Positions 53,554-61,452 of a stretch of 64,000 bases of DNA are shown one piece after another. The stretch covers positions 3,628,667 to 3,692,666 of the forward strand of contig NZ_CP062698.1 of the NCBI RefSeq assembly GCF_018389385.1, in the 5' to 3' direction. The notes under the pieces are model-generated. The model saw only the letters and a program-made list of their open reading frames with translations, was not told the DNA's origin and searched no databases. The translations under genes and the position numbers were made by a program. How positions within the stretch are numbered: position 1 is the first letter of the stretch; each line of letters starts with the position of its first letter. This DNA comes from Anthocerotibacter panamensis C109. GTDB taxonomy: Bacteria; Cyanobacteriota; Cyanobacteriia; Gloeobacterales; Anthocerotibacteraceae.

Positions 53554-54861
53554 TTGGTGGTCCATACCAATATTATCGCAGCGACAAAGAGTGATCCCGG
53601 ACGCTTGCTGATCCAGGGAGGAGTGAACTTGAGCGGTCATCTGCCCGTGAGCGGGGCCAAAAACTCGGCGCTCGCGCTGATGGCTGGGACCTTACTGGCC
53701 TGCGGGCCGAGCCTTATTCACAATGTCCCTCCTCTAGCTGACATCACGATCCTTAGTAAATTGCTCCAATCTATGGGCGTGCGCGTAGAGCGCACCGGAA
53801 ACAGCCTCACCATCGACCCGACGTATATCACCACCCACCGGGCACCCTACGAAATGGTGAGCCAGTTGCGGGCTAGTTTCTTTATCTTGGGACCTCTTTT
53901 AGCGCGTTTGGGCATGGCTCGCGTCCCCCTTCCGGGCGGATGCGCCATCGGAGCGCGGCCCGTAGACCTGCATGTGCGTGGTCTCAGCGCGCTGGGGGCC
54001 GAAGTCAGTATCGAACATGGCATTGTCGAGGCACGGGCCACCCAACTGCGCGGGACCCACATCTATCTGGACTACCCAAGCGTAGGCGCGACCGAGACGA
54101 TCATGATGGCAGCGACCCTGGCGGAGGGAGAGACCATCCTCGAAAACGCTGCTCGCGAACCTGAAGTGAGCGACTTGGCTAATTTTTGTATTGCCCTAGG
54201 AGCACAGATCCAGGGTGCTGGGACGCCCCAAATTGTGATCAAAGGCCGCCCACACCTGCACGCAGCCGAGTACACCGTCATCCCTGACCGGGTCGAGACG
54301 GTGACGCTACTGATTGCCGGGGCGATCACTAATTCCACAGTGACTATCGGTCCGGTCGTAGTTGAGCATCTATCGGCCCCGCTGACCAAACTACGCGATA
54401 TCGGCTATCGGGTTGAATTGGTCGGAGCCGATACCCTCCAGATCGCCCCAGGAGCCGCCCGCATCGGCGTGGATCTTGAGACGCTCCCTTTTCCCGGCTT
54501 CCCCACGGATATGCAAGCGCTGTTCACGGCGCTATTGGCGGTCGCGGAGGGGACCAGTATCATCACCGAGCGCGTGTACGAGAATCGCTTGGGCCACGTC
54601 GCAGAGCTGCGGCGCATGGGGGCGGATATCCGTACCCATGACCGGATCGCCATCGTTCAGGGCGTCTCCCATCTGTCGGGAGCCCCCGTCCAGGCTACAG
54701 ACCTCCGGGCGGCGGCGGCGCTGATCATCGCGGGGCTAGCAGCACACGGTCAGACCGAAATCCGGGGCTTGCACCACCTAGACCGGGGGTATCAAGACCT
54801 AGAGGGGAAACTCCGGGCTGTCGGAGCCCGGATTGAGCGTGTTATTTCCCCGGAAGTCTGA
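53554..54861 (+). CDS. murA: UDP-N-acetylglucosamine 1-carboxyvinyltransferase MurA
   Basis: A 435-residue EPSP-synthase-type enzyme, first step of peptidoglycan synthesis. The N-terminal motif LPVSGAKNSALALMAGTLLA (about 30-49), the loop PGGCAIGARPVDLHVRGL with the catalytic Cys (fosfomycin target), EPEVSDLANFCIALGAQI and FPTDMQALFTALLAVAEG are all present. Start is read as GTG 53554. Its stop overlaps the next ATG as TGATG. Divergent from nrdR and near murG, so this is a small wall-synthesis cluster. Confidence 0.96.
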   Translation: MVVHTNIIAATKSDPGRLLIQGGVNLSGHLPVSGAKNSALALMAGTLLACGPSLIHNVPPLADITILSKLLQSMGVRVERTGNSLTIDPTYITTHRAPYEMVSQLRASFFILGPLLARLGMARVPLPGGCAIGARPVDLHVRGLSALGAEVSIEHGIVEARATQLRGTHIYLDYPSVGATETIMMAATLAEGETILENAAREPEVSDLANFCIALGAQIQGAGTPQIVIKGRPHLHAAEYTVIPDRVETVTLLIAGAITNSTVTIGPVVVEHLSAPLTKLRDIGYRVELVGADTLQIAPGAARIGVDLETLPFPGFPTDMQALFTALLAVAEGTSIITERVYENRLGHVAELRRMGADIRTHDRIAIVQGVSHLSGAPVQATDLRAAAALIIAGLAAHGQTEIRGLHHLDRGYQDLEGKLRAVGARIERVISPEV

Positions 54862-55688
54862 TGCGTCGGCTCCTTGCACTGCTCCTGATGTTTGCCTGTC
54901 TGGGAACGGGTCTGGTTCCTGCGGTAGCTGCCCGCCCGGAGGCCACGAGCCCCAAAAAGAGTAAGAAAAAAGCCGCCAAAGCCGAGACAACCCGCAAAAG
55001 CAAAGCGGACTCTGCTCAAAACCGCAAGAAGCGCGCCAAAATCTTCAAGGGCCGCCGGAACCAAGCCAAGCCCGAGCCGGTAAAAATTGTCCTAGAGGGT
55101 GCAAACGTCCGGCTGTTAAACTACACGGCCTTTACCCTCTATGCGCCCAAGGGTAGCGCGCAGGCAGCCCAACGCGCCCAACTGATCACCCAACGGTTGG
55201 ATGCGCTACTCAAAACCTACGCCGAAGGCAACGTTTCCATCCAGGCCGTATCCGGTCCCGGCACCAGTGCCCGCGTGCTCATCAACGGTGAAGACCTCAC
55301 TACAGTCACGCAGTACGAGATGCAGGCCAATGGCTTTGCTTCGGGTTATGCCCTCGCCCAACGCTGGAGTAACGGCCTACGCCAACTCATCACCAAGCCC
55401 AACGTCCAGGACATCTACTTCACCTATGCGGGACTCCCGCCCTCTTTGGCCTTGGATGGAGAGGTCTATAGGATGAGTCGCCAGATGGTCCCAGATTACG
55501 GCCTGTTTACCACGGACGGCACCCAGCAGAACAACCGGGTAATTTTTTGGCGGGAAGGGGAGCCCAAGCCGTTTAAAAATGTCTACGTCCTCAACCGTAA
55601 CCGCAAATTTGTGGTCTACGAGCGGGGAGATGAGCGCAGTCTGCCACCCCAAAGCCAGGGGGGAAATGGAACCCATGAGCGCAGGTGA
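54861..55688 (+). CDS. exported basic protein coupled to murA, unknown function
   Basis: A 275-residue exported protein with signal peptide RLLALLLMFACLGTGLVPAV. A low-complexity Lys/Ala region (SPKKSKKKAAKAETTRKSKA) is followed by a compact domain (VKIVLEGANVRLLNYTAFTL; RAQLITQRLDALLKTYAEGN; VSIQAVSGPGTSARVLINGE). The basic stretch could bind the acidic wall polymers. Translational coupling to murA (TGATG) suggests a cell-envelope role, inferred only from position. No family recognised. Confidence 0.7.
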   Translation: MRRLLALLLMFACLGTGLVPAVAARPEATSPKKSKKKAAKAETTRKSKADSAQNRKKRAKIFKGRRNQAKPEPVKIVLEGANVRLLNYTAFTLYAPKGSAQAAQRAQLITQRLDALLKTYAEGNVSIQAVSGPGTSARVLINGEDLTTVTQYEMQANGFASGYALAQRWSNGLRQLITKPNVQDIYFTYAGLPPSLALDGEVYRMSRQMVPDYGLFTTDGTQQNNRVIFWREGEPKPFKNVYVLNRNRKFVVYERGDERSLPPQSQGGNGTHERR

Positions 55689-55719
55689 GCAAGGACATGC
55701 GTCGAGGCAGAATGCGCTC

Positions 55720-56115
55720 TCAGGCCGTAGTAGAGGGAGAAGGCGCAGTACTTTTAATCCAAGTCTGCGTAGTGGAAAACTTCAGCAAGAGCAACGCAAC
55801 GATCATCGTGCTATCCACTTTGGTGAAACCACGCTCAGGAGGCATGAAGCTCTGAACTACCTCACCCTTGCCGCCCCGGCTGTAGACCAAACTCTTGCGG
55901 CCCTCCGGGGTGCCCTCGTCAAAATAGAGCGTGAATTGGCTATTATCTTTGGCGTCCCAACGAGCAGTGATGAAATTAGGGCCAACCTCAACCTGTAGGT
56001 CAGCGCACCCCGCCGCTCTCATCTCTTTTTCTAAGAGCGGGGCGAGATCACTTTTTAAAAATTCGGACAGATCGACAGGGGCGGCGGTTTTTTTGGGTGG
56101 GCGTTCGGCGGTCAT
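55720..56115 (-). CDS. DUF2996 cyanobacterial protein
   Basis: A 131-residue protein. The pattern LSEFLKSDLAPLLEKEMRAA, DLQVEVGPNFITARWDAKDN, QFTLYFDEGTPEGRKSLVYS and VVQSFMPPERGFTKVDSTMI matches DUF2996, found in cyanobacteria and plants; function unknown. The ATG 56115 gives the normal length. It is convergent with the murA operon. The 56116-56305 gap has no identifiable element. Confidence 0.8.
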   Translation of the reverse strand: MTAERPPKKTAAPVDLSEFLKSDLAPLLEKEMRAAGCADLQVEVGPNFITARWDAKDNSQFTLYFDEGTPEGRKSLVYSRGGKGEVVQSFMPPERGFTKVDSTMIVALLLLKFSTTQTWIKSTAPSPSTTA

Positions 56116-56305
56116 GGCACTCGCTCTCAAGCAACTCCTATAGTACCGCACTATACCTGGAAGCCGGGACTACCCTCAGAGGGGATTGCTCGCGGCGCTA
56201 TAGCTTGGAAGAGGAAAATCCAATCAACCTATCTGCTCTAATCCCTAAAAAGGTTTGACCGCGGACCATTTGTGTTAACATTCGTAAAGTAATTTAAAAA
56301 AACTC

Positions 56306-56980
56306 TTGCTCACCACCCTCACCTCGAAACGCAGGCATGTCAACCTCCACTCCTGGGGCTTCTGGGCGTCAGCCTTCCTGGTGAGTATCCCGGTCTTTTT
56401 TCAAGCCCCCCTAGTCCGCACCGCTCCTCAGTTGAGTCTGGGGTTGACCCTGTTTTGGTTGGGGTTGAGCTATATGCTGCGCTTGCGCTCAGGGACACGG
56501 CTGTGGGGGAGTTTGCTTTTTGGTTTCACCCTGAGTTGGTGGTGTGGTTCGCTCTACTGGGGCTGGCTTAGGTTTGACCCGGTCTGGCATCTTCCGATTG
56601 AGGCGCTGGGTTTTCCTTTAGCCCTATTGGCCCTCAGACATTTTCGGGCGGGTGCTTATTTCTACGCAGGCTCCTTCGTCGGGACAGCCCTAACTGACCT
56701 CTACATCTGGTCGGTTGATCTCACTCCCTGGTGGGTACGCATGATGCGTGATGAGAGCCCCCAAAACCTCTCGGTGGTAATGAACGGAGCCCTGACGCAG
56801 ATGCATTCCTTGCCCGGAGTCCTCTGGGCGGTAGCCATAAGTGGGGTCTTGCTGGTGAGCGGCATGATTGGTCTGCGCAAACGAAATATTTACGCCCTCA
56901 CTTTTGCCGGTGCGGTCTTGAGTACCCTTTTTGTCGATGCCCTTTTTTGGGCCGGTTCCATGTTTCTGGCTGGACAATAG
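56306..56980 (+). CDS. DUF3120 membrane protein
   Basis: A 224-residue integral membrane protein with about five hydrophobic segments (WASAFLVSIPVFFQAPLV, LSLGLTLFWLGLSYMLRL, GAYFYAGSFVGTALTDLYIW, VLWAVAISGVLLVSGMIG, GAVLSTLFVDALFWAGSM). The TALTDLYIWSVDLTPWWVRM part matches DUF3120, a cyanobacterial family without known function. The start is read as TTG 56306 and is uncertain. Confidence 0.8.
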   Translation: MLTTLTSKRRHVNLHSWGFWASAFLVSIPVFFQAPLVRTAPQLSLGLTLFWLGLSYMLRLRSGTRLWGSLLFGFTLSWWCGSLYWGWLRFDPVWHLPIEALGFPLALLALRHFRAGAYFYAGSFVGTALTDLYIWSVDLTPWWVRMMRDESPQNLSVVMNGALTQMHSLPGVLWAVAISGVLLVSGMIGLRKRNIYALTFAGAVLSTLFVDALFWAGSMFLAGQ

Positions 56981-57103
56981 GAGCCTTGCTCACGGGACTT
57001 GATTTACGTCCCAAGGGGGTGGGGTGGGTCAGTGAGAGCACAGAGATTGGAGGGAGATGGCGGGTTATCTGTTGTCTGCGGTTGTTCTGACTGAGGCTCC
57101 AGC

Positions 57104-58057
57104 ATGAATCGATGGACCATCAATCTCGTGCTGACCCTCGCGGGGATGGGAATGGTGTTTACTGCCTGCAAGCGCTGGTTCACCTACGATCTGAGGGGTC
57201 GCGTGGTCCTTGTCACGGGGGGGTCGCGGGGGTTGGGGCTTGCTCTAGCGCGAGCCTTAGCCCAAGAGGGAGCCCGCTTGGCGCTCTGTTCTCGCAACCC
57301 GGAAGCATTAGCCGAGGCGAAGCGGGTGCTAGGTGCGCTTGGGGCGGAGGTTTTCACCCAGGTCTGCGACGTGACCGATCCCGCCCAAGTACATGCTCTA
57401 GTCCAGTCCGTCCAGACCCAACTTGGCCCGATAGAGGTTCTCATCAATAATGCCGGGGTGATCAGCGTTGGCCCCGCGGTCGCAACGTGTCTGGAGGACT
57501 ACGAGCAGCTCATGCAGACCAATTTTTGGGGTCCCCTCTATACGACCCTAGCCGTCCTGCCTCAGATGCGTGCCCGCAAAGCTGGACGCATCGTCAATAT
57601 CGCTTCGATTGGAGGGAAGGTGAGCCTCCCGCATTTGGTACCCTACAGTTCCAGCAAATTTGCCCTAGTTGGGCTCTCGCAAGGGCTGCGCGAAGAATTG
57701 GCACAGGATGGGGTGGTCGTAACCACAGTATGTCCAGGGGTCATTCAGACCGGAACAACCGCCCAACAAATCTATCGCGGGCAGGCCGAAAAGGAAGAGG
57801 CTTGGTTCACATGGAGTTCTAACTCAATGCTCACAGGTATACCGCTGGAGGAGGCAGCCCGCCAGATCCTCCAGGCGCTCAAGAGCGGTCAGGCGGAGCT
57901 TGTATTCGCTCTCCCGGTTCAGGTTTTAGAGCGCTGTCACGCCCTCTTCCCGGAGCTGACTATCGGTCTACTGAGTTGGGTCAACCGCCTGCTTCCTAAG
58001 GCAGAGCCCAGTGAGGTGGTCGAGCGTACCCCAACCGGTGACAAGGCTACAGTTTGA
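57104..58057 (+). CDS. membrane-anchored short-chain dehydrogenase/reductase
   Basis: A 317-residue SDR with an N-terminal hydrophobic anchor (NLVLTLAGMGMVFTACKRW). The cofactor motif is VTGGSRGLGLALARALA, followed by LINNAGVISVGP, the Ser in IVNIASIGGKVS and the YSSSKFALVGLSQGLREELA catalytic pair. The final PGVIQTGT fits classical reductases such as DHRS7-like enzymes. Substrate unknown. The toxin-array fossil begins just beyond its stop, so it marks the edge of the accessory region. Confidence 0.88.
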   Translation: MNRWTINLVLTLAGMGMVFTACKRWFTYDLRGRVVLVTGGSRGLGLALARALAQEGARLALCSRNPEALAEAKRVLGALGAEVFTQVCDVTDPAQVHALVQSVQTQLGPIEVLINNAGVISVGPAVATCLEDYEQLMQTNFWGPLYTTLAVLPQMRARKAGRIVNIASIGGKVSLPHLVPYSSSKFALVGLSQGLREELAQDGVVVTTVCPGVIQTGTTAQQIYRGQAEKEEAWFTWSSNSMLTGIPLEEAARQILQALKSGQAELVFALPVQVLERCHALFPELTIGLLSWVNRLLPKAEPSEVVERTPTGDKATV

Positions 58058-58120
58058 GTTGGGTCGCAGGAAAATGCAGCACGAACAAGCCAAGTAGGTT
58101 GCGCAGCGCGGCTAGCTTCA

Positions 58121-58252
58121 AGGCACCATCGAGACAAGTGACAACCCCGCACCCAAGTAATCCCCTCTTGCCAAGCTAATCGCCGCACTGATCCCATCCG
58201 AAATTGGTGTTGGGTCTGCTATCCCTGCCAGATCTGCTGCTGCCTGCGCCAT
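58121..58252 (-). pseudogene. 44-codon fossil of the shared pre-toxin module
   Basis: The translation MAQAAADLAGIADPTPISDG continues ISAAISLARGDYLGAGLSLV to SMVP, nearly identical to the module in the toxin genes at 61453 and 63220. Both flanks diverge abruptly, so this is a broken piece: the upstream leader is missing and after SMVP the frame reads unrelated sequence. DNA identity to the 62.0-62.2 kb copy is high, which points to a recent duplication or recombination remnant. Confidence 0.85.
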
Positions 58253-58267
58253 GCTTAAGAGCATTGA

Positions 58268-58558
58268 CTAACTTTCTATAGCATTTTCATATTCTTTTAT
58301 ATATTCATCACGCAACTTTTCGAGAAATTCCTTTGCGTCGATAAAGCTTTCTACATTAAAATCAGAGTTGATGATATCAAACACTTCTATATTTCCTTTC
58401 ATTAGAGCGTCGATTCCGCTATCAATTGCTGTGAGCCATAGTTGATGATATGCTAAATTTTCTTCGGTGACTAGAACTAATTCTTGAACACCTTCTTTAA
58501 TAGATTGATAAGAGAAATATGAGCGCAAGATATCCCCTAAATCTTTCTGCCAGCCCAT
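58268..58558 (-). CDS. orphan candidate immunity protein
   Basis: A 96-residue acidic helical protein: QKDLGDILRSYFSYQSIKEG, HQLWLTAIDSGIDALMKGN, FIDAKEFLEKLRDEYIKEYE. Its size, acidity, AT-rich codons and position just after a toxin tail are as expected for an immunity protein, though I do not recognise the family. The toxin it once accompanied is now only a 25-residue tail (58625-58705). It may still protect against kin toxins. Confidence 0.65.
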   Translation of the reverse strand: MGWQKDLGDILRSYFSYQSIKEGVQELVLVTEENLAYHQLWLTAIDSGIDALMKGNIEVFDIINSDFNVESFIDAKEFLEKLRDEYIKEYENAIES

Positions 58559-58624
58559 TTTGGATGCCTCTATTATGGAATTGGAAATGCTGATTGAATC
58601 ATGTAGCCGCCTTTGCCATCTGCC

Positions 58625-58705
58625 TTAAGAATTATAGGGCACCTCGATAAATAGGTGAGGTTTCGGGAAATCAGCAATAGCAGGATTTTTTCTTTGGAAA
58701 TATCC
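58625..58705 (-). pseudogene. C-terminal tail of a toxin, cut by an insertion sequence
   Basis: The last 25 codons of a minus-strand reading frame read RKNPAIADFPKPHLFIEVPY and stop in NS. KPHxxxExP resembles the C-terminal strands of some small nuclease toxins with a PH[VL][HF]xE ending. The reading frame goes straight into the left inverted repeat of the IS4-type element, so the rest of the toxin was removed or displaced. The candidate immunity gene follows 66 bases downstream. Confidence 0.6.
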
Positions 58706-59868
58706 TGACGGGGTGACAAGGTCTGTGTAACCCTTGCTAGGAAAGGGGTCTAGACGATTTAGATAAAAAAAGATAGGCTGACCAGTGGCCCGCCTACCCA
58801 AAACAAAAAATGATGCCTCAATTCTACCAAACCTTTCTGCAATCGCAATTCTCTGCGCGCCAATTTTTGTTGTTGCACGCCCTGCTCCTGTTAGTGACCC
58901 AGTACCGGACTTTGCAAATTGAGAGATTAGCTCAACACCTGTGTCTGCCCGGACTAGCCGAAAGCCGTCGTCGCGCACTTCAGCGATTCTTATTACTTCC
59001 ACAATTGACGATGGATAAATTATGGTTTCCCTTAGTTCGTCAGCTTTTGGGTAACTTCTTTCCGACCAACCAAATCCTTTATCTGGCAATGGACAGGACA
59101 GATTGGCGTTTCAATAATCTTTTGGTCATTAGTTTAGTTTGGCAACAGCACGCCTTACCCCTGTACTTTATTTTTATGCCCACGCTGGGCAGTAGCTCTT
59201 TAGCACAGCAGCTAGAGGTTATCCAAGCGATTCAGCCTTTAATCAAAGGCTATCAGACTATACTTTTAGCTGACCGCGAGTTTTGCTCTGTCCAGCTAGG
59301 GAATTGGCTTAGGGAGCAGGGCTTAGGCTTCTGTTTGAGGCTGAGAAGTAACACCTATACCCAGAAAGATAAAGAGCAGGCCGTGGCCTTAAATAAATTA
59401 GGTATCAAACCTGGAACATCACTATTTTTGAACGGAGTTAAAGTAACCAAACAGAAAGGTTTTGGTGAGTTCAATATTGCTTGTAAATGGAAGAGGAAGT
59501 ATCGTAAAGAAGTTCCTGGAGAGGGTTGGTATATCTTGACGAGTCTTGATAACTTGAATTAAACAATTGAAGCTTATCAATGCCGTTGGGGTATCGAAGC
59601 CATGTTTAAAGACTGCAAAAGTGGAGGATACAATCTAGAAGATTGTCGAGCTTGCCAAACCCGACTCAGGAGTTTAATTATTTTAATAATGATTGCTTAC
59701 AGTAGTTGTGTGATTCAAGGGTTGGTTGTTAAAGATAGAGGATTACAAAAATATCTGTGTCGTCCAAAAGAGTTAGCTCAACAAGACCGTCGTAATAGTA
59801 CCTTCAAGGTAGGAATGCAACAACAGGTTTGGATAGGAAATCTACACCTTCTACTAGATATAGCAAAC

Positions 59869-60459
59869 TTACGTGAGTTGTAGCATTTTTCTGTATTCTC
59901 GTACTTTAGGAAAATCAAATATTTCATGCTTTAGCCCCCACTCAAATATAAACTTCACAGCCACAAATGATTTGCATAAGTGCCAACACTCTCGGATGAA
60001 CTTTTTGCCACATCTCCAAATATCTTCTGTTGGATTTTGCTCTGGGGCATAAGGAGCAAATTGTATACATTCTACTTTCCAATCCTTGCGCTCTAGACCT
60101 TTATTCTCCTCTGACAGAAAATTTCTAATATCCTCTGAATCGTGGTAGCTCGCTCCATCCCAAAACAATTTCAACTTAATGCCCGGATATTCTTTTTGTA
60201 AATACTTGATAAAGTGTATGGTTTCCTGTGAATCTCCCTTCTTAGAAGGGGTGATATGAAACCTACCACTCACACAATTTAAGGCTCCATAGTATGTCTG
60301 GCGCTCTCGGTCATTGACTATGGGAATTTGAGCCTTTTCACCAACTTTACCCCAAACATAACCCTTCATATCTCCCCAATTAAGATGACACTCATCCAAG
60401 GTAAGAACCACAGCCCGTCCAGCTTTCACCTCGGGTTCCCACGCTTTAAGCTTCTCCAT
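59869..60459 (-). CDS. IS630 transposase, C-terminal frame (DDE catalytic domain)
   Basis: A 196-residue DDE domain. The catalytic acids are in VVLTLDECHLNWGD (first Asp), KLFWDGASYHDSED (second Asp) and APYAPEQNPTEDIWRCGKK (Glu). The two frames overlap by 14 bases around AAAAAAAAG (60473-60465 on the minus strand), the type of slippery run used for -1 frameshifting in IS630 elements. It is probably functional if the shift occurs. Confidence 0.88.
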   Translation of the reverse strand: MEKLKAWEPEVKAGRAVVLTLDECHLNWGDMKGYVWGKVGEKAQIPIVNDRERQTYYGALNCVSGRFHITPSKKGDSQETIHFIKYLQKEYPGIKLKLFWDGASYHDSEDIRNFLSEENKGLERKDWKVECIQFAPYAPEQNPTEDIWRCGKKFIRECWHLCKSFVAVKFIFEWGLKHEIFDFPKVREYRKMLQLT

Positions 60460-60895
60460 AATTTCTTTTTTTTGAAGCCACTTGTTCTTCGTCTTTTTTA
60501 GGATTCACGCCTTGAGCCTTTTTCCAAGTAATACCCGCCTCATGCAATAAAGCAGAATAACTTTGCCGTGAGGAAAACTCAACTTGATAATGCTCATAGA
60601 TAAAGTCTGCTAACGCTTCGATATTCCAATGATTTCTTTGCTGCAACCAAGTAATTATTTCTTGCTTTTGTTCTGGGTTAAGACGACCAGGAAAACCGCG
60701 ATAGGCTAACTTTAATCCTTCCACCCCAGCAACTAGGAAACTAGATTTCCATTTACTGATAAATGCAGCACAAACATTGAGTAGGCTCATGATTTCTGCA
60801 TACGGATAGCCTTGAAGAGCCATTTTGACTGCCAAGGCTCTCTTGTACTCCCGTGGGTCGGGATTGCCATCTAAAAAAGCATTTAGTGCGTCCAT
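60446..60895 (-). CDS. IS630 transposase, N-terminal frame (helix-turn-helix)
   Basis: A 149-residue protein with a DNA-binding HTH: EYKRALAVKMALQGYPYAEI, CAAFISKWKSSFLVAGVEGL and the winged region NPEQKQEIITWLQQRNHWNI. It ends in KKRNYGEA just past a run of eight A, at which ribosomes could shift -1 into the catalytic frame. AGGGC precedes the ATG but no strong ribosome site. Confidence 0.88.
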   Translation of the reverse strand: MDALNAFLDGNPDPREYKRALAVKMALQGYPYAEIMSLLNVCAAFISKWKSSFLVAGVEGLKLAYRGFPGRLNPEQKQEIITWLQQRNHWNIEALADFIYEHYQVEFSSRQSYSALLHEAGITWKKAQGVNPKKDEEQVASKKRNYGEA

Positions 60896-61170
60896 TTTTG
60901 TCTCGCTTCTGCCCTTCCTCCTCTATTTTACATGTACTTTGAGCTTACTATATTGCTAGGGAAATGGTACGTTTGACCCCCCGAGGGAGTCAGTATCTAC
61001 AACAAGCTCTCAGGGCTATGGAACGCTTAGAGCAAGCATCCTAGACACCTTGTCACCCCATCAGGCGCGTTTGAGGATTCGAGGATCAGGATTGCTATTG
61101 ATGAGAGAGGTGAGGTCTTCCATGAGGGTGAGAGCAGAACTACTCCCACTTTACATCCCATAAAGACTTG

Positions 61171-61443
61171 CTATATAGCCTTGAGTTTATTGAATGCAAG
61201 GGTACATCTCAGCCTCAAGTCATCTTCACTCAGATCTTCCGTCTCGAGCAAATCCGGGTCACCACAGAAAGCATCTATATCACTAAAAAGATCATTAAGG
61301 ATTGAATATACCTCCACTGACCATTGGTTAGAATCTTCTTTGAAAAGATTTAGATAATTTTTCTCGAACTCATGGACATCAATTGCCCGATCAAGAAACA
61401 ACCCAATTAAATTAGAATATGTCTCCAAGGTCAGTGGACTCAT
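61171..61443 (-). CDS. colicin D-type immunity protein (candidate)
   Basis: A 90-residue acidic, helical protein: LETYSNLIGLFLDRAIDVHE, EFEKNYLNLFKEDSNQWSVE, IDAFCGDPDLLETEDLSEDD, LRLRCTLAFNKLKAI. The pattern of a first helix ending in xxFxxxxIxxxxFxxxY and a final DDxxLRxxxxxxLxKL resembles the colicin D immunity family. It lies 9 bases after the toxin stop and is translated from the same mRNA. It likely blocks the toxin tip directly. Confidence 0.75.
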   Translation of the reverse strand: MSPLTLETYSNLIGLFLDRAIDVHEFEKNYLNLFKEDSNQWSVEVYSILNDLFSDIDAFCGDPDLLETEDLSEDDLRLRCTLAFNKLKAI

Positions 61444-61452
61444 CGCTAACTC

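Larger units (their letters stand above)
59861..60952 (-). mobile_element. IS630-family element nested in the IS4 transposase
   Basis: The ends TATAGCAAACTTA (59859 on) and, inverted, TATAGTAAGCTCA (to 60952) form imperfect inverted repeats, with a TA dinucleotide duplicated at each border, the usual IS630 target. Removing one TA copy and the element restores the IS4 transposase frame exactly. The length is about 1.09 kb. Confidence 0.9.
58810..61044 (+). pseudogene. IS4-family transposase, interrupted by a stop codon and by IS630
   Basis: Joining 58810-59860 to 60953-61044 gives a 380-residue DDE transposase. The first Asp is in LAMDRTDWRFNN, the second in LLADREFCSVQLGNW, and the YREK signature is complete in YQCRWGIEAMFKDCK. 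An in-frame TAA at 59560-59562 (codon 251) separates the second Asp from the catalytic Glu. The IS630 element is inserted at codon 351, splitting LLLDI from AREMVRLTPRGSQYLQQAL, which continues in frame. The enzyme cannot be made; mobility would need help from another copy. Confidence 0.9.
58704..61065 (+). mobile_element. IS4-family insertion sequence, split by a nested IS630-family element
   Basis: The 19-base terminal inverted repeats CCTGACGGGGTGACAAGGT (58704-58722) and its complement ending at 61065 differ at one position. Without the nested IS630 element (59861-60952) the element is about 1,270 bp. No target duplication is visible outside the repeats, so a flank was probably lost after insertion. 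It separates the toxin tail from the remaining array. Confidence 0.85.

Noticed and set aside
58724-59089. Minus-strand open frame over the 5' part of the IS4 transposase
   Set aside because: It is mainly the shadow of the transposase; only the part outside the inverted repeat (58625-58703) looks like a real toxin tail.
61066-61170. Plus-strand stretch reading RIRIAIDERGEVFHEGE next to the IS end
   Set aside because: The frame begins inside the inverted repeat and runs into the antisense of the immunity gene; it could be a fragment of another gene but nothing confirms it.
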